This document shows positions 6,958-16,131 of a DNA stretch of 64,000 bases, one piece after another (within the stretch, counting starts at the first letter, position 1; every line of letters starts with the position of its first letter). The stretch covers positions 1 to 64,000 of the forward strand of contig NZ_FTOL01000007.1 of NCBI RefSeq assembly GCF_900156735.1, read 5' to 3'. Below the pieces are notes generated by a model, which was not told the origin of the DNA, searched no databases, and was given only the letters and a program-made list of their open reading frames with translations. Origin of the DNA: Chryseobacterium ureilyticum. GTDB taxonomy: Bacteria > Bacteroidota > Bacteroidia > Flavobacteriales > Weeksellaceae. The translations under genes and the position numbers were made by a program.

Positions 6958-8034
6958 ATGAATAAAGATAAGCAGATAAGCAGTGTTGCCATTAAGCAGA
7001 TTTCTTTGCTGGTGATTATTTTGGTTTTGGCGGGATTGATCTGTTTTAATCTTGCATTATTTATTCCTTCGGTTTTAGGAGCTATTACAATCTATGTAGT
7101 TTGTAGAAGATATAATTTTTATCTGCAGGAAGAGAGAAAGTGGAAGCCTTCATTAGCTGCGTTTGCATTAATGCTTGCGAGTCTTATTGTTTTGATTCTG
7201 CCTATCTATTTTATTGCTGATTTAATTATTGATAAGCTTGGCAATGCTCAGGCTTATATGGACAAATTCAATGTGTTTTTGGATAAAATCCATACTTATA
7301 TTGAATCAAAAACAGGTTTTGATATCCTGAGTCAGGATAATATGAATAAGTTGAAAAGTTTTGTAGGAAAATTTTCAACATCAGCGCTGAGCGGAACTTT
7401 TAATACGCTTACGGTGGTGATGTCTATGTATTTTATTCTCTATTTTATGTTGGAAAAACCAAGGTTATTTGAAAGAATACTTACAACCTCAGCACCATTA
7501 AAAAGATCCAATGTTTCATTGCTTGGGGATAAGCTGAGAAAACTTATTATGGCAAATGCTATTGGTATTCCTGTTGTTGCAGTAGGGCAAGGTATTGTAG
7601 CACTCATCGGATATCTTATATTTGGAGCTCCAGGAGCGGTATTGCTTTTTGCTTTGACTGCCGCTGCATCAGTAATTCCGGTAGTGGGAACCGCTATTAT
7701 ATATGTTCCTGTGTGTATTTTCATGATTGCAGAAGGAGATACGGTGCAAGGTATTGGTCTGGCTATTTATTGTGTAGTTGTGGTAGGACTTACAGATAAT
7801 CTGCTTAGATTTACGCTTCTAAAGAAACTTGAAAATATCCATCCGCTGAATACCGTTTTCGGAATTATCATGGGGATGAATCTATTTGGCTTTATGGGAC
7901 TGATATTCGGACCTATTCTGATCTCACTTACTTTACTTTTGGTACAAGTGTACAGAAATGAATTTTCAGACGAAGAAACACCTCCGGATCTTGAATTGCC
8001 AGGGAATAAGGATTTAGAAAATAAACTGATTTAA
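6958..8034 (+). CDS. AI-2E family transporter (permease)
   Basis: A 358-residue inner-membrane protein with the layout of the AI-2E exporter/PerM family: two N-terminal membrane segments, a long periplasmic helical region (about 90-140), then the conserved C-terminal membrane core with the GAPGAVLLFALTAAASVIPVVG region and the final segment GFMGLIFGPI. Members have been linked to quorum-signal export, Na+/H+ antiport and chaperone-like PerM roles, so the substrate cannot be stated. ATG at 6958. The next gene follows 11 bases later, suggesting an operon. Confidence 0.85.
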   Translation: MNKDKQISSVAIKQISLLVIILVLAGLICFNLALFIPSVLGAITIYVVCRRYNFYLQEERKWKPSLAAFALMLASLIVLILPIYFIADLIIDKLGNAQAYMDKFNVFLDKIHTYIESKTGFDILSQDNMNKLKSFVGKFSTSALSGTFNTLTVVMSMYFILYFMLEKPRLFERILTTSAPLKRSNVSLLGDKLRKLIMANAIGIPVVAVGQGIVALIGYLIFGAPGAVLLFALTAAASVIPVVGTAIIYVPVCIFMIAEGDTVQGIGLAIYCVVVVGLTDNLLRFTLLKKLENIHPLNTVFGIIMGMNLFGFMGLIFGPILISLTLLLVQVYRNEFSDEETPPDLELPGNKDLENKLI

Positions 8035-8045
8035 TTATTATAAAA

Positions 8046-8282
8046 GTGGAGGGAATAAATCCGGAAATATTAAAAGAAATTTGTGTGTTTAAAATGCCCT
8101 TCGGAAAATACGAAGGAACAGTTTTGGCAGATCTTCCGATAAGCTATCTTGAATGGTTCAGCCGAAATGGTATGCCCAAAGGAAAGCTGGGAATGCAGCT
8201 ATCAACCGTTTATGAAATTAAATTAAATGGATTGATGGATTTACTTATTCCTATCAGAGCATCAGTCAGAAATGGACTGTAA
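8046..8282 (+). CDS. DUF3820 family small protein
   Basis: A 78-residue soluble protein started at GTG 8046, 11 bases after the transporter stop. It carries the compact DUF3820 signature: MPFGKYEG, then LADLPISYLEWFSRNGMPKGKLG. Homologues include a Pseudomonas protein described as a quorum-regulated virulence factor; the biochemical role is unknown. No ATG alternative precedes the conserved motif (the only in-frame Met, residue 18, starts it). A very strong terminator follows, closing the 6196-8282 operon. Confidence 0.75.
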   Translation: MEGINPEILKEICVFKMPFGKYEGTVLADLPISYLEWFSRNGMPKGKLGMQLSTVYEIKLNGLMDLLIPIRASVRNGL

Positions 8283-8300
8283 AATATAACAGACATATTT

Positions 8301-8347
8301 AAAACATAGTTAGGGCGGCATCGAAGATGCCGCCCTAACTATGTTTT
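8301..8347. terminator. Very strong bidirectional terminator, GGGCGGC type
   Basis: A perfect 22-bp stem (8301-8322 with 8326-8347) with a GAA loop and A/T tails on both sides serves the DUF3820 operon and uvrB. The core (GGGCGGC arm, TCGAAGA centre, GCCGCCC arm) is the same as in the terminator at 25095-25133 apart from one complementary base pair. Confidence 0.92.
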
Positions 8348-8361
8348 ATTACAAAAAAGGA

Positions 8362-10353
8362 TTAAGCTTTCAAGGCTGCAATTTCATCCCTTAACTTTGC
8401 TGCTTTAATAAAGTCAAGATTTTTAGCTGCCGCTTCCATTTCTTTTTGTTTCTGATCAATTATTTTATCAAAGTCTTCACCAGAGTAGCTGGCTTTTGTT
8501 TCAGCAACTTTCTGAAGAATTTCTTTTTGCGTATACTTTTCATCCGGGAAGTCTTTACTTCTTCCGACAAGATTTTCAGAAATCTTTTTATTTAATGCTT
8601 TAGGTTGAAGACCGTGATCTTCATTATATTGTATCTGCTTGGCGCGACGATATTCAGTTTCATCTAAAGTTGCCTGCATAGATTTGGTGATCTTGTCTGC
8701 ATACATGATGGCTTTTCCGTTTACGTTTCTTGCGGCACGCCCTACTGTCTGGATCATCGATCTTCTGCTTCTAAGCATTCCTTCCTTATCAGCATCCAGA
8801 ATTGCAACTAACGAAACTTCCGGTAAGTCTAGTCCTTCTCTTAGTAGATTTACTCCAATCAGTACGTCAAAAAGACCTAAACGTAAGTCTTGCATGATTT
8901 GAATACGTTCTAGTGTTTCCACATCAGAGTGGATATACCTTGTTCTGATCCCGAATTTTGTAAAATATTTGGTAAGTTCCTCAGCCATTTTTTTGGTTAA
9001 AGTCGTTACTAAAACCCTTTCATCGGCATCAGATCTTTTCTGAATCTCTTCCATTAGATCATCAATTTGGTTTAAGGTAGGTCTTACCTCAATAATCGGA
9101 TCTAAAAGTCCTGTTGGACGGATAATCTGTTCAATATAAGCACCTCCGGTTCTTTCCAGTTCATAGTCCGCTGGAGTTGCTGAGACATAAATAACCTGAT
9201 TCTGTATCGCTTCAAATTCTTCAAACTTTAAAGGTCTGTTATCCATAGCAGCAGGAAGTCTGAAACCAAACTCTACCAATGCTTCTTTTCTGCTTCGGTC
9301 ACCACCATACATGGCGTGAACCTGAGGAACGGTAACGTGACTTTCATCGATGACCATCAGGAAGTCTTTAGGGAAATAATCAATTAAGCAGAAAGGTCTT
9401 GTGCCCGGAAGTCTGCCGTCAAGATATCTCGAATAATTCTCGATACCTGAACAATATCCTAATTCCTTGATCATTTCAAGGTCCAGTTCCGTTCTTTCCT
9501 GAAGCCTTTTCGCTTCCAAAGGTTTTTCGATGGAGTTAAAAAAGTCAACCTGCTTTACCATGTCATCCTGAATCTCTCTGATGGCACCATTTAAGGTTTC
9601 CTTTGAAGTCACAAAAAGATTTGCCGGATAAATCTGAATCTGCTCAAAAGTAGACTCTACATTTCCCGTCACCGGATCAAAACTCTGAATCTTCTCAATC
9701 TCATCCCCAAAAAACTGAATTCTGATCGCGTTATCAGCATAGGCTGGGAAAACGTCAATAACATCTCCCTTTACACGAAATGTCCCTCTCTGGAACTCAT
9801 TCAATGTTCTGGCGTACAAAGCATTGACTAATGAATGGAGAAGTGCGGTTCTTGTAACCTTTTCACCAATGGCTATGGAAATTAATGACTTATGAAACTC
9901 TGTAGGGTTTCCAATACCATAAATACACGAAACTGAAGCAACAATCAAAACATCTCTTCTCCCTGAAAGAAGGCTGGCTGTGGCAGAAAGACGTAGCTTT
10001 TCTACTTCTTCATTGATGCTCAAATCCTTTTCAATATAAGTTCCGGTGGTAGCGATATAAGCTTCCGGCTGGTAATAATCATAGTAGCTGACAAAATATT
10101 CTACCGCATTATCAGGAAAAAATTCTTTAAATTCCATGAAAAGCTGCGCCGCTAAGGTCTTGTTATGAGCCAAAACAAGAGTTGGTCGTTGAACATTTTG
10201 TACAACATTAGCAACCGTAAAGGTCTTTCCGGAACCAGTTACCCCGAGAAGCGTTTGGTATTTCTCACCGATCTCAATTCCAGCAGTAAGTTTTTCAATA
10301 GCTTGAGGTTGGTCCCCGGTTGGTTTATATTCTGAATGAAGATTAAAGTTCAT
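8362..10353 (-). CDS. uvrB: Excinuclease ABC subunit B
   Basis: A 663-residue UvrB, the DNA-damage-verifying helicase-like subunit of nucleotide excision repair. Seen in order: the N-terminal SEYKPTGDQPQAI block, Walker A GVTGSGKT (37-44), the beta-hairpin region around YYDYYQPEAY, the DESHVT motif, helicase motif VI (QTVGRAARN) and a C-terminal UVR domain. The reading frame is open a further 21 codons upstream, but the conserved start MNFNLHSEY, the family length and a -7 element at 10372-10379 support ATG at 10353. It is a single gene that ends in the shared terminator. Confidence 0.97.
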   Translation of the reverse strand: MNFNLHSEYKPTGDQPQAIEKLTAGIEIGEKYQTLLGVTGSGKTFTVANVVQNVQRPTLVLAHNKTLAAQLFMEFKEFFPDNAVEYFVSYYDYYQPEAYIATTGTYIEKDLSINEEVEKLRLSATASLLSGRRDVLIVASVSCIYGIGNPTEFHKSLISIAIGEKVTRTALLHSLVNALYARTLNEFQRGTFRVKGDVIDVFPAYADNAIRIQFFGDEIEKIQSFDPVTGNVESTFEQIQIYPANLFVTSKETLNGAIREIQDDMVKQVDFFNSIEKPLEAKRLQERTELDLEMIKELGYCSGIENYSRYLDGRLPGTRPFCLIDYFPKDFLMVIDESHVTVPQVHAMYGGDRSRKEALVEFGFRLPAAMDNRPLKFEEFEAIQNQVIYVSATPADYELERTGGAYIEQIIRPTGLLDPIIEVRPTLNQIDDLMEEIQKRSDADERVLVTTLTKKMAEELTKYFTKFGIRTRYIHSDVETLERIQIMQDLRLGLFDVLIGVNLLREGLDLPEVSLVAILDADKEGMLRSRRSMIQTVGRAARNVNGKAIMYADKITKSMQATLDETEYRRAKQIQYNEDHGLQPKALNKKISENLVGRSKDFPDEKYTQKEILQKVAETKASYSGEDFDKIIDQKQKEMEAAAKNLDFIKAAKLRDEIAALKA

Positions 10354-10371
10354 AAGAAAGAATGTATACAA

Positions 10372-10379
10372 CAAAAATA
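10372..10379 (-). promoter_or_regulatory. Putative uvrB -7 element
   Basis: TATTTTTG on the minus strand fits TAnnTTTG and lies 18 bases upstream of the chosen uvrB ATG. No LexA-like palindrome was noticed beside it. Confidence 0.45.
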
Positions 10380-10493
10380 CGAAAGAAATTATTAGGCAGA
10401 ATAATGTTTCGATCATGAATATTTTGATGATAAAGATTTAATAAATCTCTTACATCCATAATTCTTATTTTACGTTAAATTTTTCATCAACAA

Positions 10494-10519
10494 AAAAGCG
10501 CTAAACAAGTAGCGCTTTT
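10494..10519 (-). terminator. Terminator of the BlaR1-like gene
   Basis: A 10-bp stem AAAAGCGCTA with its complement (10494-10503 with 10510-10519) is flanked by A/T runs. It lies 5 bases past the stop of the M56 gene on the minus strand. Confidence 0.85.
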
Positions 10520-10523
10520 ATTT

Positions 10524-11921
10524 TTACTGTTGAGCAAAAGCTATTGTGGCTGGTATTTTTAATACGGAATCAACTGCCTGTCCGTTTTTTGTAGCAGGTT
10601 TCCATGTGGTTTCATTACTGATCGCGGTTACGGTTTTAAGGAATGCTTTGTTAAAAGCTTCATTATCTCCTGCAGTAGTTACTTTGGTTGTTTTTCCAGT
10701 TGCGTCTATATAAACAGAAGCGATTGAATGTATTGTTCCTTTTTGTGGTTCAATAGAGCCTATATCGGTTTCCCTGTTTATTTTTCCCATAAGAGTTTTA
10801 CGTCCTTCAGGATACTCCGCTTTAACCAAATCTTTGTCTTGATCTTCTTGTGAAATTGTGTTTTTACCTTCGTCGTTTGTTTTAGGAGATATTGTATCAG
10901 AAACCGTTTTTAAAGTTTCTTTTTTCAGTTCGGAAGCCGTTGAAAAACTAGCTTGTTGTTCCTGATCATTTGAAGACTCTTTTGCCACTTCTGAGAATAG
11001 GCTTTTTGTTGCTATCCCCTTCTGCGTAGAAGGAGCTGTAATCTCTGTATTAGAGTTTTTCTTTACTGAGTCTTTTGCATAAGTTCTTTCAGATAATAAT
11101 GCAATGGCTGTGATAAGTGTTGTGATGCCTAAAGTTTTTCTTACAAGGCTGAATTTAGTTTTTTGTGCCTTCATCATAATAAATCGTTTTTTGGTGTTGT
11201 TAAAATTAAAAGAATGGGTTAATGGTAGATTTTGGCTGCTCAGAATTTCTTCGAGAATCAGATTTTGATAGTCTTTAACGTTAAACCGATTGTTCAAAAC
11301 CGCTTCATCAGCTAGAAATTCATGATTGGTTACAATTGCTTTTTTATACAGAAATAAAACAGGATTAAACCATGTAAAGATTTTTACAAGATGTACAATC
11401 GCAATATCTATACTATGTTTCTGATCAATGTGGCTTTTTTCATGAAGAAAAATTCTAGGATCAATCGTGTCGTTTTTCATATAATCTTTTCCCATATAGA
11501 TTGTATTCCAAAAACTGAATGGAGACTGACTCTTTCCTGTGAATACAATATCATAATTCTGGTAAGACTGTTTTTCTCCCTTTATTCTTTTGATTGTTAT
11601 AAGAGCTACTACATTTTTTATCAATAGAACAAAGGTAACTGCTACATAGATGAACCAGAATACATTGGTCCAGTTAAAACTGTCCTGTCTTGATGTTGCA
11701 GAGACAGCTTGTACTATCGTTTCTTCAATGATCAGTTGCGGTTGTGTTGTTGGTGCTTTCTGTACAGTAATTGTAATAAAAGGGATGACGTAAGAAAGAA
11801 TGAGTGAGCTTAATAAATAGATCCTGTTGAATCTATACATTTTCTCCTTTTCCAAAAACAAATAATATACAGCAATGAAGATTGATGAGCACAGAATTAT
11901 TTTTAGAATAATGGTTAGCAT
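10524..11921 (-). CDS. M56 family (BlaR1-like) membrane metallopeptidase with C-terminal TonB_C domain
   Basis: A 465-residue membrane protein. Membrane helices lie at about 1-22, 33-52, 88-110 and 264-283. The cytosolic zinc protease motif is H160-E-x-x-H164 (FLHEKSH), in the position typical of BlaR1/MecR1. After the last helix comes a Ser/Lys/Thr-rich linker (about 285-380), then a TonB C-terminal-like domain ending TWKPATKNGQAVDS. In BlaR1 the outer domain is a penicillin sensor; here a TonB_C fold takes its place, an arrangement common in Bacteroidota with unknown ligand. By analogy it would cleave or inactivate the adjacent BlaI repressor. It starts 2 bases after the blaI stop. Confidence 0.85.
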   Translation of the reverse strand: MLTIILKIILCSSIFIAVYYLFLEKEKMYRFNRIYLLSSLILSYVIPFITITVQKAPTTQPQLIIEETIVQAVSATSRQDSFNWTNVFWFIYVAVTFVLLIKNVVALITIKRIKGEKQSYQNYDIVFTGKSQSPFSFWNTIYMGKDYMKNDTIDPRIFLHEKSHIDQKHSIDIAIVHLVKIFTWFNPVLFLYKKAIVTNHEFLADEAVLNNRFNVKDYQNLILEEILSSQNLPLTHSFNFNNTKKRFIMMKAQKTKFSLVRKTLGITTLITAIALLSERTYAKDSVKKNSNTEITAPSTQKGIATKSLFSEVAKESSNDQEQQASFSTASELKKETLKTVSDTISPKTNDEGKNTISQEDQDKDLVKAEYPEGRKTLMGKINRETDIGSIEPQKGTIHSIASVYIDATGKTTKVTTAGDNEAFNKAFLKTVTAISNETTWKPATKNGQAVDSVLKIPATIAFAQQ

Positions 11922-11923
11922 GG

Positions 11924-12295
11924 TTATTCTTCTATTTGTTCATCAATAATATCGCGGAGTTCTTTCAGTTGCTTTTGACTAAGTTTTGCATTAGAAGTAA
12001 AAAATGAAGCAAACTGGGTCACAGAGCTATTGAAAAAACGGTCAATCATGGAAGTCATTTCTTCCTTGAAATATTCCCCTTTTTCTACCTTTGGATAGTA
12101 TTCACGGGAATTTCCATAAAGTTTGTAGCCTACAAGGTCCTTGTTCTGCATTCTTTTCAGCAGTGTTGCTATTGTGGTTACAGCTGGTTTGGGTTCCGGA
12201 TAAGTGTCTAGAATATCTTTCATGAAGACTTTCTTCTTTTCCCAAAGAATATCCATCAGAACTTTTTCGGAATCAGTTAGTTTTATCTCTTTCAT
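11924..12295 (-). CDS. BlaI/MecI/CopY family transcriptional repressor
   Basis: A 123-residue repressor with the penicillinase-repressor fold: an N-terminal winged helix (SEKVLMDILWEKKKVFMKDI; TTIATLLKRMQNKDLVGY) and a C-terminal dimer helix region. Family members are dimers released from DNA by proteolysis triggered by the partner M56 protein, which is encoded directly downstream. A TACA-N2-TGTA palindrome 20 bases upstream of the start is a likely binding site. Regulated targets may include this pair itself and the divergent sugar dehydrogenase gene. No beta-lactamase lies nearby. Confidence 0.9.
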   Translation of the reverse strand: MKEIKLTDSEKVLMDILWEKKKVFMKDILDTYPEPKPAVTTIATLLKRMQNKDLVGYKLYGNSREYYPKVEKGEYFKEEMTSMIDRFFNSSVTQFASFFTSNAKLSQKQLKELRDIIDEQIEE

Positions 12296-12314
12296 TCTAC
12301 AATTTTGTTATTTG

Positions 12315-12330
12315 TTCTACAAATGTAGAA
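12315..12330. promoter_or_regulatory. Putative BlaI operator
   Basis: A perfect 7-2-7 inverted repeat TTCTACAAATGTAGAA, containing the TACA-N2-TGTA core of BlaI/MecI sites, lies in the 105-bp gap between blaI and the divergent gene at 12401. A related half site (ATTCTACAA) overlaps the blaI start region near 12294-12303. Confidence 0.7.
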
Positions 12331-12400
12331 TAAAAATTGAAATAAACAAATTTTGTGGCATTATTTTTCCATTCAATTTACAATCACCAATCGTAATATT

Positions 12401-13618
12401 ATGAAAATCAATCAATTTTATATTCCAGTCTTCAGCTTTTTTCTTATTTTATCCTCATGTAAAGAGAATCATGCCAATGCCCAGCAGGTTGGAAAAGACG
12501 GAAGTGTAGAAATGGAAAAACCTAATTCTGAATATCAGCCGGCATTTAAAGGGCAGACAAGGATTAAAGCTGTAAAAACAAGTACATCATATCATGTAGA
12601 AATAATAAACAAAGATTTAGGCAGACCTTGGGGAATTATTAATTTACCGGATGGTCGATTTCTGATTACAGACAAAAGAGGTCACATGAATGTCGTGTCA
12701 AAAGACGGAAAACAGATTGTAAAAATAGAAGGCTTCCCTAAAGTTGACTCCAAAGGTCAGGGAGGAATGCTGGATGTATCACTCGATCCGGATTTTAAGA
12801 CCAATAATATTATTTATTTCAGCTTTTCAGAACCATTTGGAAAAGGTAATTTAACCTCTGTAGCAAAGTGCAAATTGTCTTCGGATCTTAAAAATATTTC
12901 TGAAGTAAAAGTTATTTTCAGAGCAGAACCTTCCTATGATGGAGATAAACATTACGGAAGCAGACTGGCTTTTGATAAGGATGGGAATTTGTTTGTAAGT
13001 ACTGGAGAAAGATCTGACAAAGTAACTCGTGTCTATGCACAGAAAACAGATAATTATTTAGGTAAAATACTTAAAATTACAAAAGATGGGAAACCAGCAC
13101 CGGGAAATCCATTTATAGAAAAAAAAGGATATAAACCTGAGATTTACGCTTATGGTGTACGAAACCCACAAGGTTTGGCTATAGATCCTAATGGACAGCT
13201 TTGGGATGTGGAAATGGGACCAAGAGGCGGTGACGAAATTAATCTTATTCAACCTGGAAAAAACTACGGTTGGGGAGATGTCACCTATGGAATCGAATAT
13301 TCTGGAGATAAAGTAGGACAGGGGATTACTCAAAAAGAAGGAACGGAACAACCGGTTTATTATTGGGATCCGGTAATTTCTCCCAGCGGAGTTACCTTCT
13401 ATACAGGAAATATTGAAGAATGGAAAGGGAATTTGTTTATTGGCTGTCTAAGCGGTGAGCATATTAACAGGATTGTGATGAAAGATAATAAGGTTGTAGG
13501 AGAAGAACGTCTTTTAGCAGATCAGAAAGAGCGTTTTAGAGATGTTCTGAATGGTGAAGATGGCAATTTATACGCAGTTACAGACAGTGGAAAGCTTTAT
13601 AAAATTTCAAAGAAATAA
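12401..13618 (+). CDS. PQQ-dependent sugar dehydrogenase family lipoprotein
   Basis: A 405-residue predicted lipoprotein: ATG at 12401, hydrophobic signal and lipobox LSSC within the first 20 residues. An upstream in-frame TTG at 12353 would bury the signal and was rejected. The mature part is the soluble glucose dehydrogenase (GSDH) six-bladed propeller, with motifs RPWGIINLPDGRFLITD, GGMLDVSLDPDF, the YGVRNPQGLA segment and NYGWGD. It probably oxidises a sugar in the periplasm or at the cell surface if PQQ is available; some family members are not true dehydrogenases. It is divergent from blaI and may share the operator. Confidence 0.85.
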   Translation: MKINQFYIPVFSFFLILSSCKENHANAQQVGKDGSVEMEKPNSEYQPAFKGQTRIKAVKTSTSYHVEIINKDLGRPWGIINLPDGRFLITDKRGHMNVVSKDGKQIVKIEGFPKVDSKGQGGMLDVSLDPDFKTNNIIYFSFSEPFGKGNLTSVAKCKLSSDLKNISEVKVIFRAEPSYDGDKHYGSRLAFDKDGNLFVSTGERSDKVTRVYAQKTDNYLGKILKITKDGKPAPGNPFIEKKGYKPEIYAYGVRNPQGLAIDPNGQLWDVEMGPRGGDEINLIQPGKNYGWGDVTYGIEYSGDKVGQGITQKEGTEQPVYYWDPVISPSGVTFYTGNIEEWKGNLFIGCLSGEHINRIVMKDNKVVGEERLLADQKERFRDVLNGEDGNLYAVTDSGKLYKISKK

Positions 13619-13620
13619 TA

Positions 13621-13653
13621 AAAACTCCTGAATTTCCAGGAGTTTTTTTGTTA
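13621..13653 (+). terminator. Terminator of the sugar dehydrogenase gene
   Basis: A 10-bp stem AAAACTCCTG with its complement and a six-base loop is followed by a run of T. It starts 2 bases after the stop codon and may also end the convergent receptor gene. Confidence 0.88.
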
Positions 13654-13680
13654 AAAAAGGATAAGCTTTCAATTCCTATC

Positions 13681-16131
13681 CTAAAACTTAAAATTAAGTC
13701 GGGCAAATATCTGTCTTCCTGCAAACCCCATTTGTACAGGATCAAAAATACCTCCGGACTCTGTATTTCCTGTTGTAACCTGTGTCGTTCGTAAAGTTGG
13801 ATATCTGTTGAAAATATTTTTACTTCCCAGGGTAAGATTAAAGCTCTTAGAAAACTCGTAGCCAAAAGAAATATCTGTAGTTACTTTCGCATTGTAAACT
13901 TGTTCTGCATCATCATAGCCGATCAATGTAACTTTATCAAACCTTACAAGCTGTAAATTAGCATTGACCTTATTGATCTTATAATTAAGATTCAGATTTA
14001 CTTTTGTCTTTGGAGCAGAAGCGAGGATAAAACCTCTTTCTCTTGGGCTGAGATACGTATTTTCCATGCCTTTTAGCTGATCAGAAGTGTTCACTTTTGT
14101 GATTTCCATATCATTATAATTCCCGGCAAGAGTTGCAGTCAGTTTTCCCGAACCTAGATTTTCATTATAGCTTAATATAACATCAACTCCTTTTGTGCGG
14201 GTATTAATGGCATTGGCAAAAAACTGTACCTGATCAATATATGGATAATCATCCCGAACATCCTGAGGTAAATCATCTCTTGAGAAATTTCCTGTCAAAA
14301 CAATTCTATTTTTCACGTTGATATAATACCCATCAATCGTTGCTGTGAATTTCCCTGTATTGAAAGTAAAACCTGCGCTTCCGTTGACAGAGGTTTCCTG
14401 TTTTAGCTGGGCAATACCCACTCTGTTTGCTAAGTCACTATCATTAGACGCTAATTGAATGGTTACCAATTTACCTTCCTGGAAGTTAGTAAACTGCTGG
14501 CTATAATATTTCTGAGCCAAGGACGGAGCTCTGAATCCTGTAGAAACAGACCCACGGAAAGCCAATTGTGGAGTGATAGCATAGCGTGTTGCAAACTTCC
14601 CGTTTAATGTACTTCCAAAGTCATTGTAATTTTCAAACCTTCCTGCTACACTGATCATCCAGTTTTTGGTAATATCAAGTTCGGTGTCTATATAAGCGGC
14701 TAAATTATTTCTGTTTTTGGCAATATTTGTAGAATAACCGGGAAAGCCCTGGGATCCTCCTGGTCTTTTATTATCGTCAGATGGTGCGAGAGGATTGGTA
14801 ACCAGCAGATAATCGGGTGTATCAGGTGTAACAATATTTCCATTGATATCATACATCGCATAAGATCCTTCTTCTCCTTTTAGTATTTCAAATTTTTCAT
14901 ATCTGAACTCAGACCCGAAAGCAATATTTAAGCCTTCCAAAACTTTAAATTGTTTCACAGCATTAAAACCAGTAGTATTCTGTAATAAAGAATGCCCTCC
15001 GGCATAGAATCGGGTAGGAGACTTGACGCCTAAAGTAGCATTGATGGTATTGGTAATATCGTAAGTGAACCTGTTGTTCCCAAAAGCATTATAAAAGTCT
15101 ACATCCCAGTCTGCTACTTTGAATTTTAAGCCATTATCAAAAGTGAAATCTGTAATGCTGGTATCTTCAATAGGATCAAAACCCATTGGATAGATTTCAG
15201 GAATATTTCCATTGGCATTTGCCGTTCTGGTCCATGCATAAGCTTTAGTATTTCTGTGGGAAAACCCCTGACGTGAATAAAACCTCAATCCATCGGAAAG
15301 CGGAAGTTCAATATTCCCGAAAAAATAGACATTCTGCGCTTTTGCGTCCCCGAATCTCTGCCTTGGCGCCGGATCGGGATCATTATAAATTGCCGGATTT
15401 GCATTTCTGATCGCATAATCTTTAGTGATAAACTCAGCTGTGAAGTTACCAAACCCTCCTTTTGAACCTATTTTAGTTCCAAGATTTCCACTGAAATCAA
15501 AAGTGGTTCCGTCAATTTTATGATCCGATACAATATCATTATTTCCAGGACTTTTAAAAAGATTCATTCCCGAAAATACATTTCCTTCAAAGCCTTTATC
15601 GCGATCATTCAGAATAACGTTGATTAGCCCTGCGATGGCATCAGAACCATATTGTGCAGAAGCACCGTCACGGAGTACTTCCACTCTTTTAATAGCACCA
15701 ATCGGGATGGTATTCATGTCATATCCGGTATTTCCTCTTCCTTTAGTTCCGAAAAGATTGATCAGTGAAGATTGATGATATCTTTTTCCGTTTAATAGAA
15801 GCAGGGTCTGATCAGGTCCTAAACCTCTTAATGTAGCAGGGTCTACTGCATCGGCACCATCAGATCCCGATTGTTTATTTGAATTAAAAGAAGGAGCAGA
15901 GAACTGCAAAAGCTGGTTTATTTCCACCTGTCCTGTTGATTGACTTACCTGTTTGATGTCAATAATATCAATAGGAACGGGAGTGTTTACAACTGTTCTT
16001 TTCTTATTCCGGCTTCCGGTAATGGAAACTTCTTCTATTTTTGATTCTTTGGGAAGTGTATCCTTCACTTCCTGAGCATAGGATAGCGTAGAAGCAGCAA
16101 GAAAAACAATGCTGATGTATTTTATCTTCAT
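13681..16131 (-). CDS. TonB-dependent outer-membrane receptor
   Basis: An 816-residue receptor with a signal peptide ending SYAQ (about residue 20), a TonB-box-like region (EEVSITGSR), a plug domain (residues about 45-175, with VEVLRDGASAQYGSDAIAGLINVIL) and a 22-strand-type barrel ending RLNFKF with the terminal aromatic residue. It lacks the carboxypeptidase-like N-terminal domain of SusC proteins, so it is of the siderophore/vitamin type; the ligand is unknown. It is preceded by a 16-bp inverted repeat that includes part of the start codon. The FAD monooxygenase/aminotransferase operon lies upstream in the same direction, 162 bases away; co-transcription is possible. Confidence 0.9.
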   Translation of the reverse strand: MKIKYISIVFLAASTLSYAQEVKDTLPKESKIEEVSITGSRNKKRTVVNTPVPIDIIDIKQVSQSTGQVEINQLLQFSAPSFNSNKQSGSDGADAVDPATLRGLGPDQTLLLLNGKRYHQSSLINLFGTKGRGNTGYDMNTIPIGAIKRVEVLRDGASAQYGSDAIAGLINVILNDRDKGFEGNVFSGMNLFKSPGNNDIVSDHKIDGTTFDFSGNLGTKIGSKGGFGNFTAEFITKDYAIRNANPAIYNDPDPAPRQRFGDAKAQNVYFFGNIELPLSDGLRFYSRQGFSHRNTKAYAWTRTANANGNIPEIYPMGFDPIEDTSITDFTFDNGLKFKVADWDVDFYNAFGNNRFTYDITNTINATLGVKSPTRFYAGGHSLLQNTTGFNAVKQFKVLEGLNIAFGSEFRYEKFEILKGEEGSYAMYDINGNIVTPDTPDYLLVTNPLAPSDDNKRPGGSQGFPGYSTNIAKNRNNLAAYIDTELDITKNWMISVAGRFENYNDFGSTLNGKFATRYAITPQLAFRGSVSTGFRAPSLAQKYYSQQFTNFQEGKLVTIQLASNDSDLANRVGIAQLKQETSVNGSAGFTFNTGKFTATIDGYYINVKNRIVLTGNFSRDDLPQDVRDDYPYIDQVQFFANAINTRTKGVDVILSYNENLGSGKLTATLAGNYNDMEITKVNTSDQLKGMENTYLSPRERGFILASAPKTKVNLNLNYKINKVNANLQLVRFDKVTLIGYDDAEQVYNAKVTTDISFGYEFSKSFNLTLGSKNIFNRYPTLRTTQVTTGNTESGGIFDPVQMGFAGRQIFARLNFKF

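Noticed and set aside
10354..10416. Upstream extension of uvrB by 21 codons
   Set aside because: The added residues are hydrophobic and absent from UvrB; the conserved start MNFNLHSEY and a -7 element inside the extension support ATG 10353.
10472..10486. ATG AAA AAT TTA ACG TAA on the minus strand, resembling an MKNL leader
   Set aside because: It stops after five codons; a chance match to the leader start.
12353..12400. TTG start 16 codons upstream of the sugar dehydrogenase
   Set aside because: It would bury the lipoprotein signal; ATG 12401 gives a normal lipobox signal.
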